Assembly: GCA_965221795.1 (NCBI GenBank)
Contig: OZ244914.1
Coordinates: 1,302,001 to 1,366,000, forward strand
Reading direction: 5' to 3'
DNA from: VYFG01 sp965221795
GTDB lineage: Bacteria; Pseudomonadota; Gammaproteobacteria; Arenicellales; Poriferihabitantaceae
Length of the DNA: 64,000 bases
Shown here: positions 34,224 through 43,941 of the stretch, piece by piece
How the letters are laid out: each line of letters begins with the position of its first letter
How positions within the stretch are numbered: the first letter of the stretch is position 1
The notes under the pieces: generated by a model
The model's input: the letters and a program-made list of their open reading frames with translations, nothing else
Told to the model about the DNA's origin: nothing
The model's database searches: none
Translations under genes and position numbers: made by a program

Positions 34224-34802
34224 ATGACCACCCGAACCCTCGGTAGTACCCTGCTGCCCGCGCTGGTGCTGGTCCTCGCCATGGGGGCGCAGGACGCCCC
34301 GGCCCAAGCCACCGCGATCCCCGACCTCCGGGCCGATTCCTGGCCCGTGCCGCACGGCGGCTATGCCCATTTCCGCCTCCTCCTGGCCAACGGCAGTGAC
34401 CGGGTGCATGGCGGGGCGCTGAAGGTCGCGTATACGATCGCCTGCACGCTGCAGGACGGCGGCGGCACTTGTCCCGGCACCGCCGGGCACCGCGCCGAGA
34501 CGACCATTCCCTGTGGCGAGTCGGAGAGCGGGGGGATTGCCATCAACCTCAACCGTACCCCCTACCGCACTCTCAACCAGCCCTACACGCTCACCCTGAC
34601 GATTCAGGAGATCGTGTTCGCGGACTGGTCGCCTGACACCATCCGTGATCTCAACCAGCGCCATGGCTGGCGCCATCGGATCAACGAGGAGGGCCGGGTG
34701 GAGCGATTCCAGGAGGATGTCTGCTCTACCGGCAGCTATCGCCCGGCCCGGGTGATGCACCAGTCCAGCGACTGGGACGCGGTGGTCACCGTGACCCGCT
34801 GA
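34224..34802 (+). CDS. Orphan secreted protein, 192 aa
   Basis: Not recognised. The N-terminus is a Sec signal (STLLPALVLVLAMGAQDAPA, cleavage near AQA at residue 29). The mature part of about 163 residues begins with DLRADSWPVPHGGYAHFRLLL and contains alternating beta-type stretches, four or five cysteines and an AHF/YTIAC-type pattern reminiscent of CARDB or Ig-like modules, ending in DWDAVVTVTR. A GGAGAGCCCCG ribosome-binding region precedes the ATG. It lies about 215 bases downstream of the poly-C secreted protein on the same strand, and both end in a beta strand of similar style (DVTVDVRR and DAVVTVTR). The two may form a functional pair. GC content is high. Confidence 0.65.
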   Translation: MTTRTLGSTLLPALVLVLAMGAQDAPAQATAIPDLRADSWPVPHGGYAHFRLLLANGSDRVHGGALKVAYTIACTLQDGGGTCPGTAGHRAETTIPCGESESGGIAINLNRTPYRTLNQPYTLTLTIQEIVFADWSPDTIRDLNQRHGWRHRINEEGRVERFQEDVCSTGSYRPARVMHQSSDWDAVVTVTR

Positions 34803-35447
34803 CCGCCCTTATCGCGCCCCGATATCATCGACCCAGGGGGAGCGTGCAATACGGTTCAGGGACGACGCCACTCCACCATCAATGGCGGGGTGAGTCCGGG
34901 CATTGCCCGGGTCGCCGAGCGGTCCGGTCCAGAGGATGACACCCTACGCCTCTGTTGGTCATCCATTGAAGCCAGACAACCGTCGCAACATGATGGCCGC
35001 CTGGGGGAAGTAGTGCAGGAAAGCGGGGGGGAACCCATGGCCCGGCCTCGAATCGATGCGCAACCATTGACCCCTCGGGAACGCTGGCACCGGTACCGCT
35101 GGCCGATGCTGCGGCCCCACGGGTACCGGTCCTGAGTTGGCATATCGGTGCCACCCAACGGCCCTCCGGCATCGCCACCAGACCCGGCCCAGGCGTAAAT
35201 CGGCTCTGGATACGGAAGATCATGGGACTTCAGGACCAGACAACCCCAGCGGCTACACCCGATCTCGTCTCGCATCTCCAAGGCTTTTCCTTGCCACCAT
35301 GAATGGATCACCAAATCGAAGTGACCGGCCCGAGACTACATGATCGGCAGAGCGTTTCGGATAGTCCCGAGTTGGCACTATCGGCATGCCCCGCACGTAA
35401 CAGAATTTGATAGAATGAATAGGTTCTATACACTGCTCGGATACAAT
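34803..35447. other. 645-bp region without an assignable gene
   Basis: Several overlapping open frames exist on both strands because of high GC, but none carries a recognisable motif or ribosome-binding site. A 32-codon plus frame near 35038 (MARPRIDAQPLTPRERW) resembles the start of small DNA-binding proteins but ends quickly. Possibly decayed sequence. The promoter of the methyltransferase gene at 35448 should be at the right end. Confidence 0.4.
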
Positions 35448-36098
35448 ATGGATTGCGAGATTGCCCGCGCTAACATGATTGATCAGCAGATCCGCCCATG
35501 GAATGTGCTGGATTTGCAGACTCTGGATGCACTGAACACGGTAAGGCGCGAAGATTTTGTTCCCGAAGCGTATCGGCATCTTGCCTTTGCCGACCTCCGG
35601 ATTCCATTGGGGAATGGTGAAGTGATGCTGGAACCCAAGGTCAGTGCAAGGATGCTGGAAGCACTGCAACTCCAACCGAACGAGCGGGTGCTGGAAGTAG
35701 GGACCGGCACTGGCTATGTGACCGCTTTACTTTGCCGGGTTTCTGTCCATGTCACCAGCGTGGAATTCAACCCGGCACTGCTCGCTCAGGCAAAATGCAA
35801 TCTGGGCATGGCTGGAGTAGAAAACAATACTCTGGAGGTGGGGGACGCCCATAATGGCTGGGGGGCTCCGGGGGTCTTTGATGCCATCATGGTGAATGGC
35901 TCCATGGCCCGCATCTCAGATGGACTGCTTGCGGGCCTTGCCGAGGGTGGACGATTGGTAGGCATTGAAGGTTATCCTCCGGCGATGCAGGTCGTTCTGT
36001 ATCAGCAGCATGCAACCGGAACCCGTGGTCGTGATCTGTTTGAAACCATTGCACCCCGGCTGAAAAATGCGGAAGACCCCCCCGAGTTCGTTTTCTGA
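35448..36098 (+). CDS. Protein-L-isoaspartate O-methyltransferase-family protein
   Basis: SAM-dependent methyltransferase of the PCMT family, 216 residues from the ATG at 35448. The N-terminus ARANMIDQQIRPWNVLD and the VPEAYRHLAFADLRIPLGNGEVMLEPK segment are typical of the PIMT-like protein found immediately upstream of tolC in many gammaproteobacteria. The SAM-binding motif is VLEVGTGTGYVTALL. The pair with tolC (42-base gap) is conserved. Whether this branch repairs isoaspartyl residues or has another role is uncertain, because the usual PIMT active-site context is partly altered. Upstream starts at 35340 and 35415 are less likely. Confidence 0.85.
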   Translation: MDCEIARANMIDQQIRPWNVLDLQTLDALNTVRREDFVPEAYRHLAFADLRIPLGNGEVMLEPKVSARMLEALQLQPNERVLEVGTGTGYVTALLCRVSVHVTSVEFNPALLAQAKCNLGMAGVENNTLEVGDAHNGWGAPGVFDAIMVNGSMARISDGLLAGLAEGGRLVGIEGYPPAMQVVLYQQHATGTRGRDLFETIAPRLKNAEDPPEFVF

Positions 36099-36140
36099 CC
36101 GGGTCGGGCTTGCTATCAATCCTCAATCCTGGCCCGGAGT

Positions 36141-37541
36141 ATGCGCACTGCCCTTGATCGAGTAATACCCGCCAACCCCGATACTATATGGCGTCGATTC
36201 CGCCGGGTTCTGTTGACCATGATGTTGGTCAACAGCTTGCCCGCAAACGGCGAGAACCTCTGGGATGTATACCGGTTGGCCTTGCAGAACGATGCCATGT
36301 ATTTGGCTGCCAAGATCGATTATGAAGCAGCTCTGGTCAACTTTCCGCTGGCGGAGACGATCTTCAAGCCGACGGTTACCGGCACTGGCACTCTGGGCAA
36401 AACCCATGGGGATGCCAGTGGGAGTACCCGAACGGTTGACAATCATGAAGCCGGTGTCAGGGTCAATTTTTCGCTCTACAACAGGCCAGAGCGCATTCAG
36501 TTGGAACAAGCCAAACTGGAAGTGCAGGGGGCCGAGCTGGCATTCGAAATCGCCCATGATGAACTGATCTTGCGGGTCGCCGAACGCTACTTTAACTTGT
36601 TGGCGACACAAGATGCCAGGGAAGTGGCCCGATTGCAAAAAATCGCCATCAAGAGGCAGATGGATTTGGCCGAAGAGCGACTGGAGGTGGGCTTCGGTAC
36701 CCGCACCGACCTGTTTGATGCACGGGCACGATACCAACAGGCAGACGCCGACCTCATTGCCGCCGACATTGAAATCAGCAACGCCCGGCAGGCATTGATT
36801 GAGATGATCCGTTTCATACCACAGTCGGTGGCCCTACTGCAGGACGGATCTCCGCTGGAAACGCCGGAACCTAATCATCTGGAACATTGGCTGGATCTTG
36901 CGCACTCCAGCAATCTGGCCGTGAAATCAGCTGCCATCAATCTGCAGGTGGCAAACTACGAACTGGACCGCCAGCGTGCCCTTCGACATCCTGTAGTGGA
37001 CCTGGAAGCCAACCAGCGCTGGTTCGACAATGACAGCAACTCTGCTGGCACTTCCTACAGTAGCTCAAGTCTCGAAGTGAATCTGAATGTACCTTTATAT
37101 GCGGGCGGCAGAGCCGAACTCCGGATCTTGCAGGCGGGACTTCGGGCCAACGCGGCAGAACAGTCCCTTGAGGCAGCCCGGCGACAGGCGGTTACCTCCA
37201 CAAAGTCTGCATTTCTCGCCTTGAGCAGTGGGATCAGCCAGATCACAGCACTTGCTGAAGCCGTTGTGGCCGGGGAAAATGCGCTGCGGGCCAAAGACGA
37301 AGGCTTCCAGGCCGGTCTGACCACCAACCTGGATGTCCTGGATGCCCAGCGAGACCTCTCCCGGTCCCGCACCAACTATCTGCGCGCCCGGTACAACTAT
37401 TTTCTTTCGGTTCTGCGATTGGAGCAAGCGACCGGGGATTTGGGAGACGAGGACATCCAGTTCATCAACAACTGGCTTACCGGCCCCAAGACGGTCAAAA
37501 CCATCTTGCCGGTAACGGAAAACCTGCCCCCCTTGGGATAA
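36141..37541 (+). CDS. tolC: TolC family outer-membrane efflux channel
   Basis: 466-residue outer-membrane factor that docks with RND and ABC exporters (the RND pair at 56117-60357 could be a partner). A hydrophobic export signal ends near ANG at residue 37, followed by ENLWDVYRLALQNDAMYLAAKIDYEAA, the typical start of the first OEP repeat. The second repeat begins near LEHWLDLAHSSNLAVKSAAINLQVANYEL. Long heptad-rich coiled-coil segments (for example RLQKIAIKRQMDLAEERLEVGFGT, split by the GTRTDLFDA motif) and the matching GLTTNLDVLDAQRDL motif are clear. The C-terminus ends in a short Pro-rich tail. Confidence 0.93.
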   Translation: MRTALDRVIPANPDTIWRRFRRVLLTMMLVNSLPANGENLWDVYRLALQNDAMYLAAKIDYEAALVNFPLAETIFKPTVTGTGTLGKTHGDASGSTRTVDNHEAGVRVNFSLYNRPERIQLEQAKLEVQGAELAFEIAHDELILRVAERYFNLLATQDAREVARLQKIAIKRQMDLAEERLEVGFGTRTDLFDARARYQQADADLIAADIEISNARQALIEMIRFIPQSVALLQDGSPLETPEPNHLEHWLDLAHSSNLAVKSAAINLQVANYELDRQRALRHPVVDLEANQRWFDNDSNSAGTSYSSSSLEVNLNVPLYAGGRAELRILQAGLRANAAEQSLEAARRQAVTSTKSAFLALSSGISQITALAEAVVAGENALRAKDEGFQAGLTTNLDVLDAQRDLSRSRTNYLRARYNYFLSVLRLEQATGDLGDEDIQFINNWLTGPKTVKTILPVTENLPPLG

Positions 37542-37618
37542 CTCAGTGATCCGTATTGGTGGGGTCTCCGGTCTCTACCAGAACGGCGGCCGGGACGAAC
37601 GCCCGGAACCCGGAATGC

Positions 37619-39067
37619 TCATTGCTTCCAGAATGCGGGGCTTAGCAGCACAATCAAGGTAAACAGCTCCAGACGGCCAAGCAGCATGGCGGTGATGAGG
37701 ATCACCTTGCCCGGATCGGAAATAGTGGAATAGTTTTGCCCTACTTCCGCCAATCCCGGCCCCAGGTTGTTGAGGCATGCCGTCACTGCCGAAAAAGCCG
37801 TCACGTGGTCTGCTCCCGTAGCCATCAACGCGACCAGGAGGATGACATAGCTCAACACATACAGGGCGAAAAATCCCCAGACCGCATTGATGACATGCTC
37901 CTGGACGTGTTTCCGGCCAACCTTGATCGGAATCACGGCATTCGGATGCACCAGTCGAGTGGTTTCCCGAGCACCCTGCTTGAACAGCAACAGTACCCGA
38001 ATCACCTTCATCCCCCCGGCCGTAGAGCCAGCACAACCACCCACTGCACTCATGAGAATCAGCAGGACCGGCAGGAAAGACGGCCAGAGATGGAATTCGG
38101 AAGTGGTGAAGCCTGTCGTAGTGGCCACAGAAATCACTTGCACGGCTCCATCCACCAGGGTCTTGTCCCAACTGACAAAGTGTCCATAACGGTATAGCAC
38201 CAGTACACTGAGCACTGACAACCCCAGCAAAATCGCCAGATATACCCGTGCTTCTGGATCCTCCAGGTACACCCGAATGCGCCGGGAGCGGAATGCCGCA
38301 TAGTGCAAGGCAAAATTGAAACCCGACAGCAACATGAAGAAACCGGCGACCAGGTTGACTGCTCGACTGTCAAACCAGGCCAGGCTCGCGTCATGGGTGG
38401 AAAAGCCGCCGATCGCAACGGTGGAATAAGCATGGCACAGGGCATCGAACCAGCTCATACCCGCTACCCGATAGGCCACCATACAGGCCACCGTTAGGGT
38501 CACATATACATACCAGAGTTTCTTGGCTGTCTCTGCGATCCTGGGTGCTAGTCGGGTCTGTCGCATCAGACCGGACGTTTCGGCGCGATACAGCTGCATC
38601 CCACCAATCCCCAGCATTGGCATAACAGCCACCGCCAGCACAATAATTCCCATCCCACCCAACCACTGGAGTTGTTGCCGATAGTAGAGAATGGAAGGCG
38701 GCAAGGCATCAATATGAGTCAGGGCCGTGGCTCCGGTGGTGCTCAAACCGGACATGGACTCGAACAGGGCATCGACCACTCCCAGGGAAGGCGACTCCAG
38801 CAACAGGAGAGGAACCGCCCCGACAGCAGACAACACGGTCCAGAAGAGCACCACAATTAAAAACCCCTCACGGAAACGGAGTGCCGTGCGGTCCCGCCGT
38901 AACGGAAACCAGAGCAAAAGCCCCAATCCAAGAATCAGTCCGAACGCAAGGGAAAAGGGGAACATCTGACCATCGCGATACAGCCAGGACACCAGCAAGG
39001 GGGGCAGCATGGAGGTGCTGAATACACCCAACATGATGCCCAGAATGCGGTAGACCGTGACACGCAC
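37619..39067 (-). CDS. trkH: Trk potassium uptake membrane protein
   Basis: Polytopic K+ translocating subunit, 482 residues. Four pore-loop repeats can be picked out by their filter motifs: ESMSGLSTTGAT, STVAIGGFSTHD, SVATTTGFTTSEF and TACLNNLGPGLAEVG. The GGMGIIVLAVAVMPMLGIGGMQLYRAE segment is also typical of TrkH. It follows trkA by 11 bases. TrkA (next gene upstream) provides the cytoplasmic gating ring, so this is a complete two-gene Trk system. Confidence 0.96.
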   Translation of the reverse strand: MRVTVYRILGIMLGVFSTSMLPPLLVSWLYRDGQMFPFSLAFGLILGLGLLLWFPLRRDRTALRFREGFLIVVLFWTVLSAVGAVPLLLLESPSLGVVDALFESMSGLSTTGATALTHIDALPPSILYYRQQLQWLGGMGIIVLAVAVMPMLGIGGMQLYRAETSGLMRQTRLAPRIAETAKKLWYVYVTLTVACMVAYRVAGMSWFDALCHAYSTVAIGGFSTHDASLAWFDSRAVNLVAGFFMLLSGFNFALHYAAFRSRRIRVYLEDPEARVYLAILLGLSVLSVLVLYRYGHFVSWDKTLVDGAVQVISVATTTGFTTSEFHLWPSFLPVLLILMSAVGGCAGSTAGGMKVIRVLLLFKQGARETTRLVHPNAVIPIKVGRKHVQEHVINAVWGFFALYVLSYVILLVALMATGADHVTAFSAVTACLNNLGPGLAEVGQNYSTISDPGKVILITAMLLGRLELFTLIVLLSPAFWKQ

Positions 39068-39078
39068 CGGAATGGCCT

Positions 39079-40455
39079 CTAGAAAAATCCGGCGGTGACC
39101 TGAAACAGTTTTTCCACTTCTGGAATACGGCGTTTGTCCATGACAAAAATGATGATGTGATCCAGCTCCTCGACCAAGGCATCATCATGCAGCGGTACCA
39201 GCGCATCCTCTCGCAGGATGGCCCCGATGGTAGCTCCAGGCGGGAGTCGGATTTCCGACAGCCTGCGTCCGACCAGTTTCGACTGCTTGCGGTCTCCATG
39301 TGCCACCGCCTCAATGGCTTCTGCCACCCCTCGGCGCAGGGAATGGGCAGCCACTACATCTCCTCGCCGTACTTTCGACAGCAAAGCACTGACCGTCGAG
39401 ACCCGGGGGGATATGGCAATATCCAGCAAATTACTTTCGATCAGGTCAACATAGGCCGGCCGATTCACAATTGCCATCGTCCTTCGGGCTCCCAGGCGCT
39501 TGGCCAGCATCGCCGACAGGATGTTGGCTTCGTCGGCATTGGTCAGTGAACAAAACAATTCCATGCTGTCAATATTCTCCTGTCGCAGCAGTTCTTCATC
39601 TGCGGCATCTCCCTGAAGCACCATGCTGTGATCCAGCTTTTCGGAGACCAGTCTGGCCCGTTCAGCATTGCGCTCCACAATCTTGACCTGGTATCCGGCC
39701 GCTTCCAGGTTCAACGCCAGTTGCAGTCCGATGTTGCCGGCTCCTGCCAAAATAACACGGTTGCCGACCTCCTCAATGCTGCGCAGTTCCTGCATCACCT
39801 GATGGATGTCCTCTTGGGTAGCGATAAAGAAGACTTCATCATCGGGCTCAATCACCGTGCGGCCCGAGGGGACAATCGCCCGGTCTTCTCGATAGATTGC
39901 GGCGACACGAGTATTGACAGCTGGCAGATGATCCTTGAGTTCCCGCAACTGGTGGCCGACCAATGCCCCTCCATAATACGCCTTCAGTGCAACCAGATGC
40001 ACCTTGCCGCCAGCAAAATCAATAACTTGCAATGCCCCCGGATATTCGATCAGGCGCCGTATCCGGTTAGTCACGATCTGCTCGGGGCTGATGATGGTGT
40101 CAACCGGGAACCCCTCTTCACTGAACAGGCTGCTATGCGCCAGATAGTCCGGGGATCGGACCCGCGCCATCTTGGTCGGGATCCGGAATAGCGAATGGGC
40201 CACCTGGCAGGCCACCATGTTGACTTCATCCGAGTGGGTGACCGCCAGCAACAGATCCACATCGGCCGCCCCGGCCTGTGCCAATACTTCAGGAGACGAA
40301 CCCTCACCGGCAATGACCTGAATATCCATCCGGTCCTGCAGCCCATCCAGCAATCGTTGACTGCGATCGATCAGGGTAATGTCGTTGTTCTCTCGGGACA
40401 GTATCTCGGCGATGGAACTGCCCACCTGACCCGCTCCAAGGATAATGATTTTCAT
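39079..40455 (-). CDS. trkA: Trk system peripheral NAD-binding subunit
   Basis: 458-residue cytoplasmic regulator of TrkH with two tandem RCK units. The first TrkA_N begins MKIIILGAGQVGSSIAEIL (Rossmann GxGxxG), with DITLIDRS and a first TrkA_C near residues 140-220. The second begins VILAGAGNIGLQLALNLE around residue 233, with VKIVERNAERA, and a final TrkA_C that includes LPPGATIGAILRED. Downstream of rsmB by 43 bases, in the classic def-fmt-rsmB-trkA order. Confidence 0.97.
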   Translation of the reverse strand: MKIIILGAGQVGSSIAEILSRENNDITLIDRSQRLLDGLQDRMDIQVIAGEGSSPEVLAQAGAADVDLLLAVTHSDEVNMVACQVAHSLFRIPTKMARVRSPDYLAHSSLFSEEGFPVDTIISPEQIVTNRIRRLIEYPGALQVIDFAGGKVHLVALKAYYGGALVGHQLRELKDHLPAVNTRVAAIYREDRAIVPSGRTVIEPDDEVFFIATQEDIHQVMQELRSIEEVGNRVILAGAGNIGLQLALNLEAAGYQVKIVERNAERARLVSEKLDHSMVLQGDAADEELLRQENIDSMELFCSLTNADEANILSAMLAKRLGARRTMAIVNRPAYVDLIESNLLDIAISPRVSTVSALLSKVRRGDVVAAHSLRRGVAEAIEAVAHGDRKQSKLVGRRLSEIRLPPGATIGAILREDALVPLHDDALVEELDHIIIFVMDKRRIPEVEKLFQVTAGFF

Positions 40456-40498
40456 GGGGGAAACTGGACAACGGGCCTGATGGGGCAGAGAAGATGAA

Positions 40499-41806
40499 TT
40501 ATAGTGCAGTCAGGGCACAAAAGAAGAACCCGTCACCCGGGTGCACGCCAGGCAGCCGCTGGACCCCATAGCGGGTCCTGATACCGGGAATGGTCGTCAG
40601 CGACAAGCAATGCGCCTCTGGATGCTGGTCCAGAAACCGCTCGACTACGGCGTCGTTCTCTTGCGGCAGGATTGAGCAGGTGACATACAGCAGCATGCCT
40701 TGTGGAGTCAGCAGTTTCCAAGCCAGTTCCAGCAGGTGTTGCTGCTGCGCGGAAAATCGCTCCAGATCCCCGACTTGGCGGCGATGTCGTATGTCTGGAT
40801 GGCGGCGGATCACTCCAGTACCGGAGCAAGGCACGTCCAGCAAGATTCGATCCCAGGAACGGTGCCCCGACGCGCATGCCAGCTCCTCAAGGCCGTTCCC
40901 CATCAGGATACAGTCCCCTCCGGTTCGTGCCAGATTCTGTTGCAAACTATGCATACGTTCGGGCAAATCCACTGCGGTCAGCCGAATGCCAGGCTCCCTT
41001 TCCAGCAGGGCACCTGTTTTGCCCCCGGGGGCAGCACAGGCATCCAGCACATGCAAGCCCGGACGCAAGTCCATTGCCCCCGTACAAAGTTGTGCCGATT
41101 CATCCTGCACCGAAACCCAGCCCGTCGCAAAACAAGGAATATGTTCCACATGCATGGGTCGGGCCAGATTGATTCCATCTGGCGAGTCCCGGGTCGGCTC
41201 TGCGACGATACTGCGGTCTGCGAGCAATGCCAGATAAGCATCCCGGTTGGTTTTCTGACGATTGACCCGCAGTGTCAAGGGGGGGCGCTCGTTGAAAGCA
41301 TGGAAAATAGTATCCGCATCCTCCGGCCAGGATGCCAGCACCCACTCATACATATGATGCGGGAGCGAGGCACGCTGTGCCGGCATCAGTTGGTCGCCAA
41401 ACGGGTCTGGGTCAACTCCTCCCCGACTCTGCAAAAAACCGCGCAACACCCCATTGACCAGTCCACGAGCCCAGGACTGGCGGGTGGCGTTCAGGGCGGC
41501 AACCGCCTGATGGACTGCCGCATGGTCCGGCACACGCATATGCATGATCTGGTACAACCCCACAATCAACAGAAAATGAATGATTCTGTCTTTTTTTCGC
41601 AATGGCTTGACCAACCGCAAGGAAACAATACCATCCAGATAGCTATAATGACGGCATCCGCCATAACCAATTTCCCGTAGTGCGCCGATATCCGCGGACT
41701 GAACTCTCCTCTCCTGATCAGCAAGTACCCGATCCAGTGAGCGGCCTTGATCAATGACATTACGCAGCACTTGAGCGGCCGCGATCTGCAGGGGAGGATT
41801 AGCCAA
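40499..41806 (-). CDS. rsmB: 16S rRNA (cytosine-967-C5)-methyltransferase
   Basis: 435 residues. An N-terminal NusB-like RNA-binding domain (AAAQVLRNVIDQGRSLDRVL through about residue 150) precedes a SAM methyltransferase domain. The latter has motif I DACAAPGGKTGALLE, motif IV LDVPCSGTGVIRRHPDI and motif VI YVTCSILPQEND, with the two catalytic cysteines in VPCSGTG and VTCSI. The start overlaps the end of fmt by eight bases. Confidence 0.96.
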   Translation of the reverse strand: MANPPLQIAAAQVLRNVIDQGRSLDRVLADQERRVQSADIGALREIGYGGCRHYSYLDGIVSLRLVKPLRKKDRIIHFLLIVGLYQIMHMRVPDHAAVHQAVAALNATRQSWARGLVNGVLRGFLQSRGGVDPDPFGDQLMPAQRASLPHHMYEWVLASWPEDADTIFHAFNERPPLTLRVNRQKTNRDAYLALLADRSIVAEPTRDSPDGINLARPMHVEHIPCFATGWVSVQDESAQLCTGAMDLRPGLHVLDACAAPGGKTGALLEREPGIRLTAVDLPERMHSLQQNLARTGGDCILMGNGLEELACASGHRSWDRILLDVPCSGTGVIRRHPDIRHRRQVGDLERFSAQQQHLLELAWKLLTPQGMLLYVTCSILPQENDAVVERFLDQHPEAHCLSLTTIPGIRTRYGVQRLPGVHPGDGFFFCALTAL

Positions 41807-42740
41807 ATCGCTCGCCCACGGACAGACCGTACCCGTTACAAAAATCGCGGGCAGTGATCACCTTGGCCCCGTCTTTTTGCAATCTGGTCACCCGGATGGC
41901 TCCGGCCGCACAGGCGATGACGACTCCCTCACGGTCGATCGCCAATACTTCGCCCGGTTCATTTGTCCCCTGGCAATCGGAATCTTCACATGCCATCCAT
42001 AGCCGTACCCGGTGTCCCCGGAATGTGGTCATGGCAACCGGCCAGGGGTTGAAAGCACGAATCTTGTGTGCGGTCTCCGTCGCGGTTCGATTCCACTGGA
42101 TCCATGCCTCCTGCCGGGACAGCTTTGCCGCATAGGTGATCCCTGCAGAATCCTGCTCCCGTACCGGAAGTATTCCGTTCAACAAGCGGTCCAGCCGCTC
42201 AGACAGCAACTCCCCACCAACGATCGCCAACCGATCATGCAAGGTCTTACCCGTCTCTAGGAGGTCGATGTCTACCTCTTGCCGGGCATACAAGGGACCG
42301 GTATCCAGTCCAGCTTCCATTCGCATCAGGGAGACGCCGGTTACCCGATCTCCGGCTTCAATAGCACGCTGTATCGGTGCCGCACCTCTCCAGCGTGGCA
42401 ACAGGGAACCATGCACATTCACACAACCCTGCCTGGGAATCGACAGCACCTCTGGAGGCAAAATCAAACCATAAGCGACGACCACCATCAGATCCGGGGC
42501 AACCGACGCAAGCGTGGGCAACACATCCGGATCCGTCAGGCGGCCGGGCTGGTAGACCGGCAGACCCCACTCCAAGGCCTGCGCTTTGACCGGTGAGAGA
42601 GTCGCTTTTCTCCCACGACCGGCTGGTCGGTCCGGCTGGGTGAAAACGGCCACCACGTCCACACCGCCATGGGACCTCACCGCCTTCAGGCTGGGCAATG
42701 CGAACGAGGGAGTACCGGCGAAAGCGATCTTGTATGACAA
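41799..42740 (-). CDS. fmt: Methionyl-tRNA formyltransferase
   Basis: Formylates initiator Met-tRNA; 313 residues, normal length. The N-terminal formyltransferase domain has FAGTPSFALPSLKA, the VFTQPDRPAGRGRK loop, and the catalytic NVHGSLLPRWRGAAPIQRAI segment (Asn and His), with the GDRVTGVSLMRMEAGLDTGPL region carrying the catalytic Asp. The C-terminal OB domain starts near IRAFNPWPVAMT. It overlaps rsmB by eight bases and follows def by 44 bases. Confidence 0.97.
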   Translation of the reverse strand: MSYKIAFAGTPSFALPSLKAVRSHGGVDVVAVFTQPDRPAGRGRKATLSPVKAQALEWGLPVYQPGRLTDPDVLPTLASVAPDLMVVVAYGLILPPEVLSIPRQGCVNVHGSLLPRWRGAAPIQRAIEAGDRVTGVSLMRMEAGLDTGPLYARQEVDIDLLETGKTLHDRLAIVGGELLSERLDRLLNGILPVREQDSAGITYAAKLSRQEAWIQWNRTATETAHKIRAFNPWPVAMTTFRGHRVRLWMACEDSDCQGTNEPGEVLAIDREGVVIACAAGAIRVTRLQKDGAKVITARDFCNGYGLSVGERFG

Positions 42741-42784
42741 GGAATACCGGGTCAGGAAATCCGGAAGAGATGCAGCTGGACTAT

Positions 42785-43294
42785 TCAGGCGGCCTTGTCT
42801 CGTCGGTGTTCCTTCAGGAGTTTCTTGCGTACGCGATTCTGTTTCAGTCGGGACAGGTAGTCCACAAATACCCGACCATCCAAATGATCGACTTCGTGTT
42901 GTATACAGACCGACAACAAACCATCAGCCTCCAATTCAAACGATTGCCCCTCCACATCGAATGCCTTGATCCGAACTCGTTCAGCACGTTCCACATTGGC
43001 AAAAAACCCCGGCACCGAAAGGCAGCCTTCCTGATACTCCTGCACCCCGTCCAACGGTTCGATTTGGGGATTGATGAACACCTGAAGATGATTTTGGGCC
43101 TCGCTGAGATCAATGACCACTATTCGCAGAGGCACATCAACCTGTATAGCAGCAAGCCCAATTCCGTTGGCGTGATACATGGTCTCGGCCATGTCCAGCA
43201 CCAGCTTCTTGAGCATGCCATCAAACCGGTCCACAGGCCGGGCACACTGTCGCAGGCGCTCATCCGGGTAGATCAGAATGTCAAGTAATGCCAT
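42785..43294 (-). CDS. def: Peptide deformylase
   Basis: Removes the N-formyl group from nascent proteins; metal enzyme of 169 residues from the ATG at 43294 (the longer frame to 43342 is not needed). The three defining motifs are present: GIGLAAIQV (motif 1), EGCLSVPG with the metal-binding Cys (motif 2) and QHEVDHLDG with both metal-binding His and the catalytic Glu (motif 3). First gene of the def-fmt-rsmB-trkA-trkH run. Confidence 0.97.
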   Translation of the reverse strand: MALLDILIYPDERLRQCARPVDRFDGMLKKLVLDMAETMYHANGIGLAAIQVDVPLRIVVIDLSEAQNHLQVFINPQIEPLDGVQEYQEGCLSVPGFFANVERAERVRIKAFDVEGQSFELEADGLLSVCIQHEVDHLDGRVFVDYLSRLKQNRVRKKLLKEHRRDKAA

Positions 43295-43408
43295 GATGTG
43301 AATTGAGACTTCGGGGCTCCATTGTAATTCCAAGGCCAGCAAAGGTCCAGAAGATGTAGTGGCTCAATTATATTTCGGAATTTTGATGGAATGAGTCGAG
43401 CATCTTTT

Positions 43409-43711
43409 TCAAGTCTGATCAGGATTCGGCATGATTCTTTTCCTTGCAGTCCTCGGCCAACCCTCACAGACTATGACTTCATCAAACTGCTTGCCTTTTG
43501 CCTTGTTCAGATTCATGACAACAACGCCGTTCTCCGACTTCATGTTGGTGGCGAAGTAATCGCGGATGGATTCCTGCCGGACAATCTCAGTCGCGTCGGC
43601 GTAACGACCGCTATCCTGCCAGTTTGGGGATAAGTCTTCACGGAGCTGGGTTCCACGTCCCGGCAAACGGACATTCCGGGTTTCAGTCGCGAGCCGGCCA
43701 AACGGTTGCAC
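43409..43711 (-). pseudogene. Remnant of a superfamily I (UvrD-like) helicase C-terminus
   Basis: The C-terminal 65 codons of this frame read as helicase motif V/VI territory: NGVVVMNLNKAKGKQFDEVIVCEGWP, shown here only by key parts (VVMNLNKAKG, QFDEVIV, EGWPR), matching the VxxMTxHxAKGxEFD pattern of UvrD/PcrA-type helicases. Upstream on the same strand (43750-43920) there is more protein-like sequence in another frame with a stop in between (LVLAAYEIALSCRTEGKDV). The gene is therefore broken and mostly deleted. It lies directly downstream of the type IV restriction gene and may have belonged to the same defence locus. Confidence 0.5.
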
Positions 43712-43941
43712 CCGGCTTTCGCGAAGTATTCTCGGATGGTGCGCTAATCCGCATCCAGGTCGTCAGTCAGAACCAGGTTCAACAGATCAAAGATTGCCGT
43801 TTCAATCGACAGAAAAATGTTCTTTTTGGAAACGTCTTTTCCTTCTGTCCTGCAACTCAAGGCGATTTCGTATGCTGCAAGAACCAGTTTCCCATGTCCA
43901 AATCCAAGAGAAATTGTCTGGATAGGAGAAAATCATATCCA

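Noticed and set aside
35038..35136. 32-codon frame starting MARPRIDAQPLTPRERW
   Set aside because: The start resembles small DNA-binding proteins, but the frame is very short, lacks a ribosome-binding site and ends in unrelated sequence.
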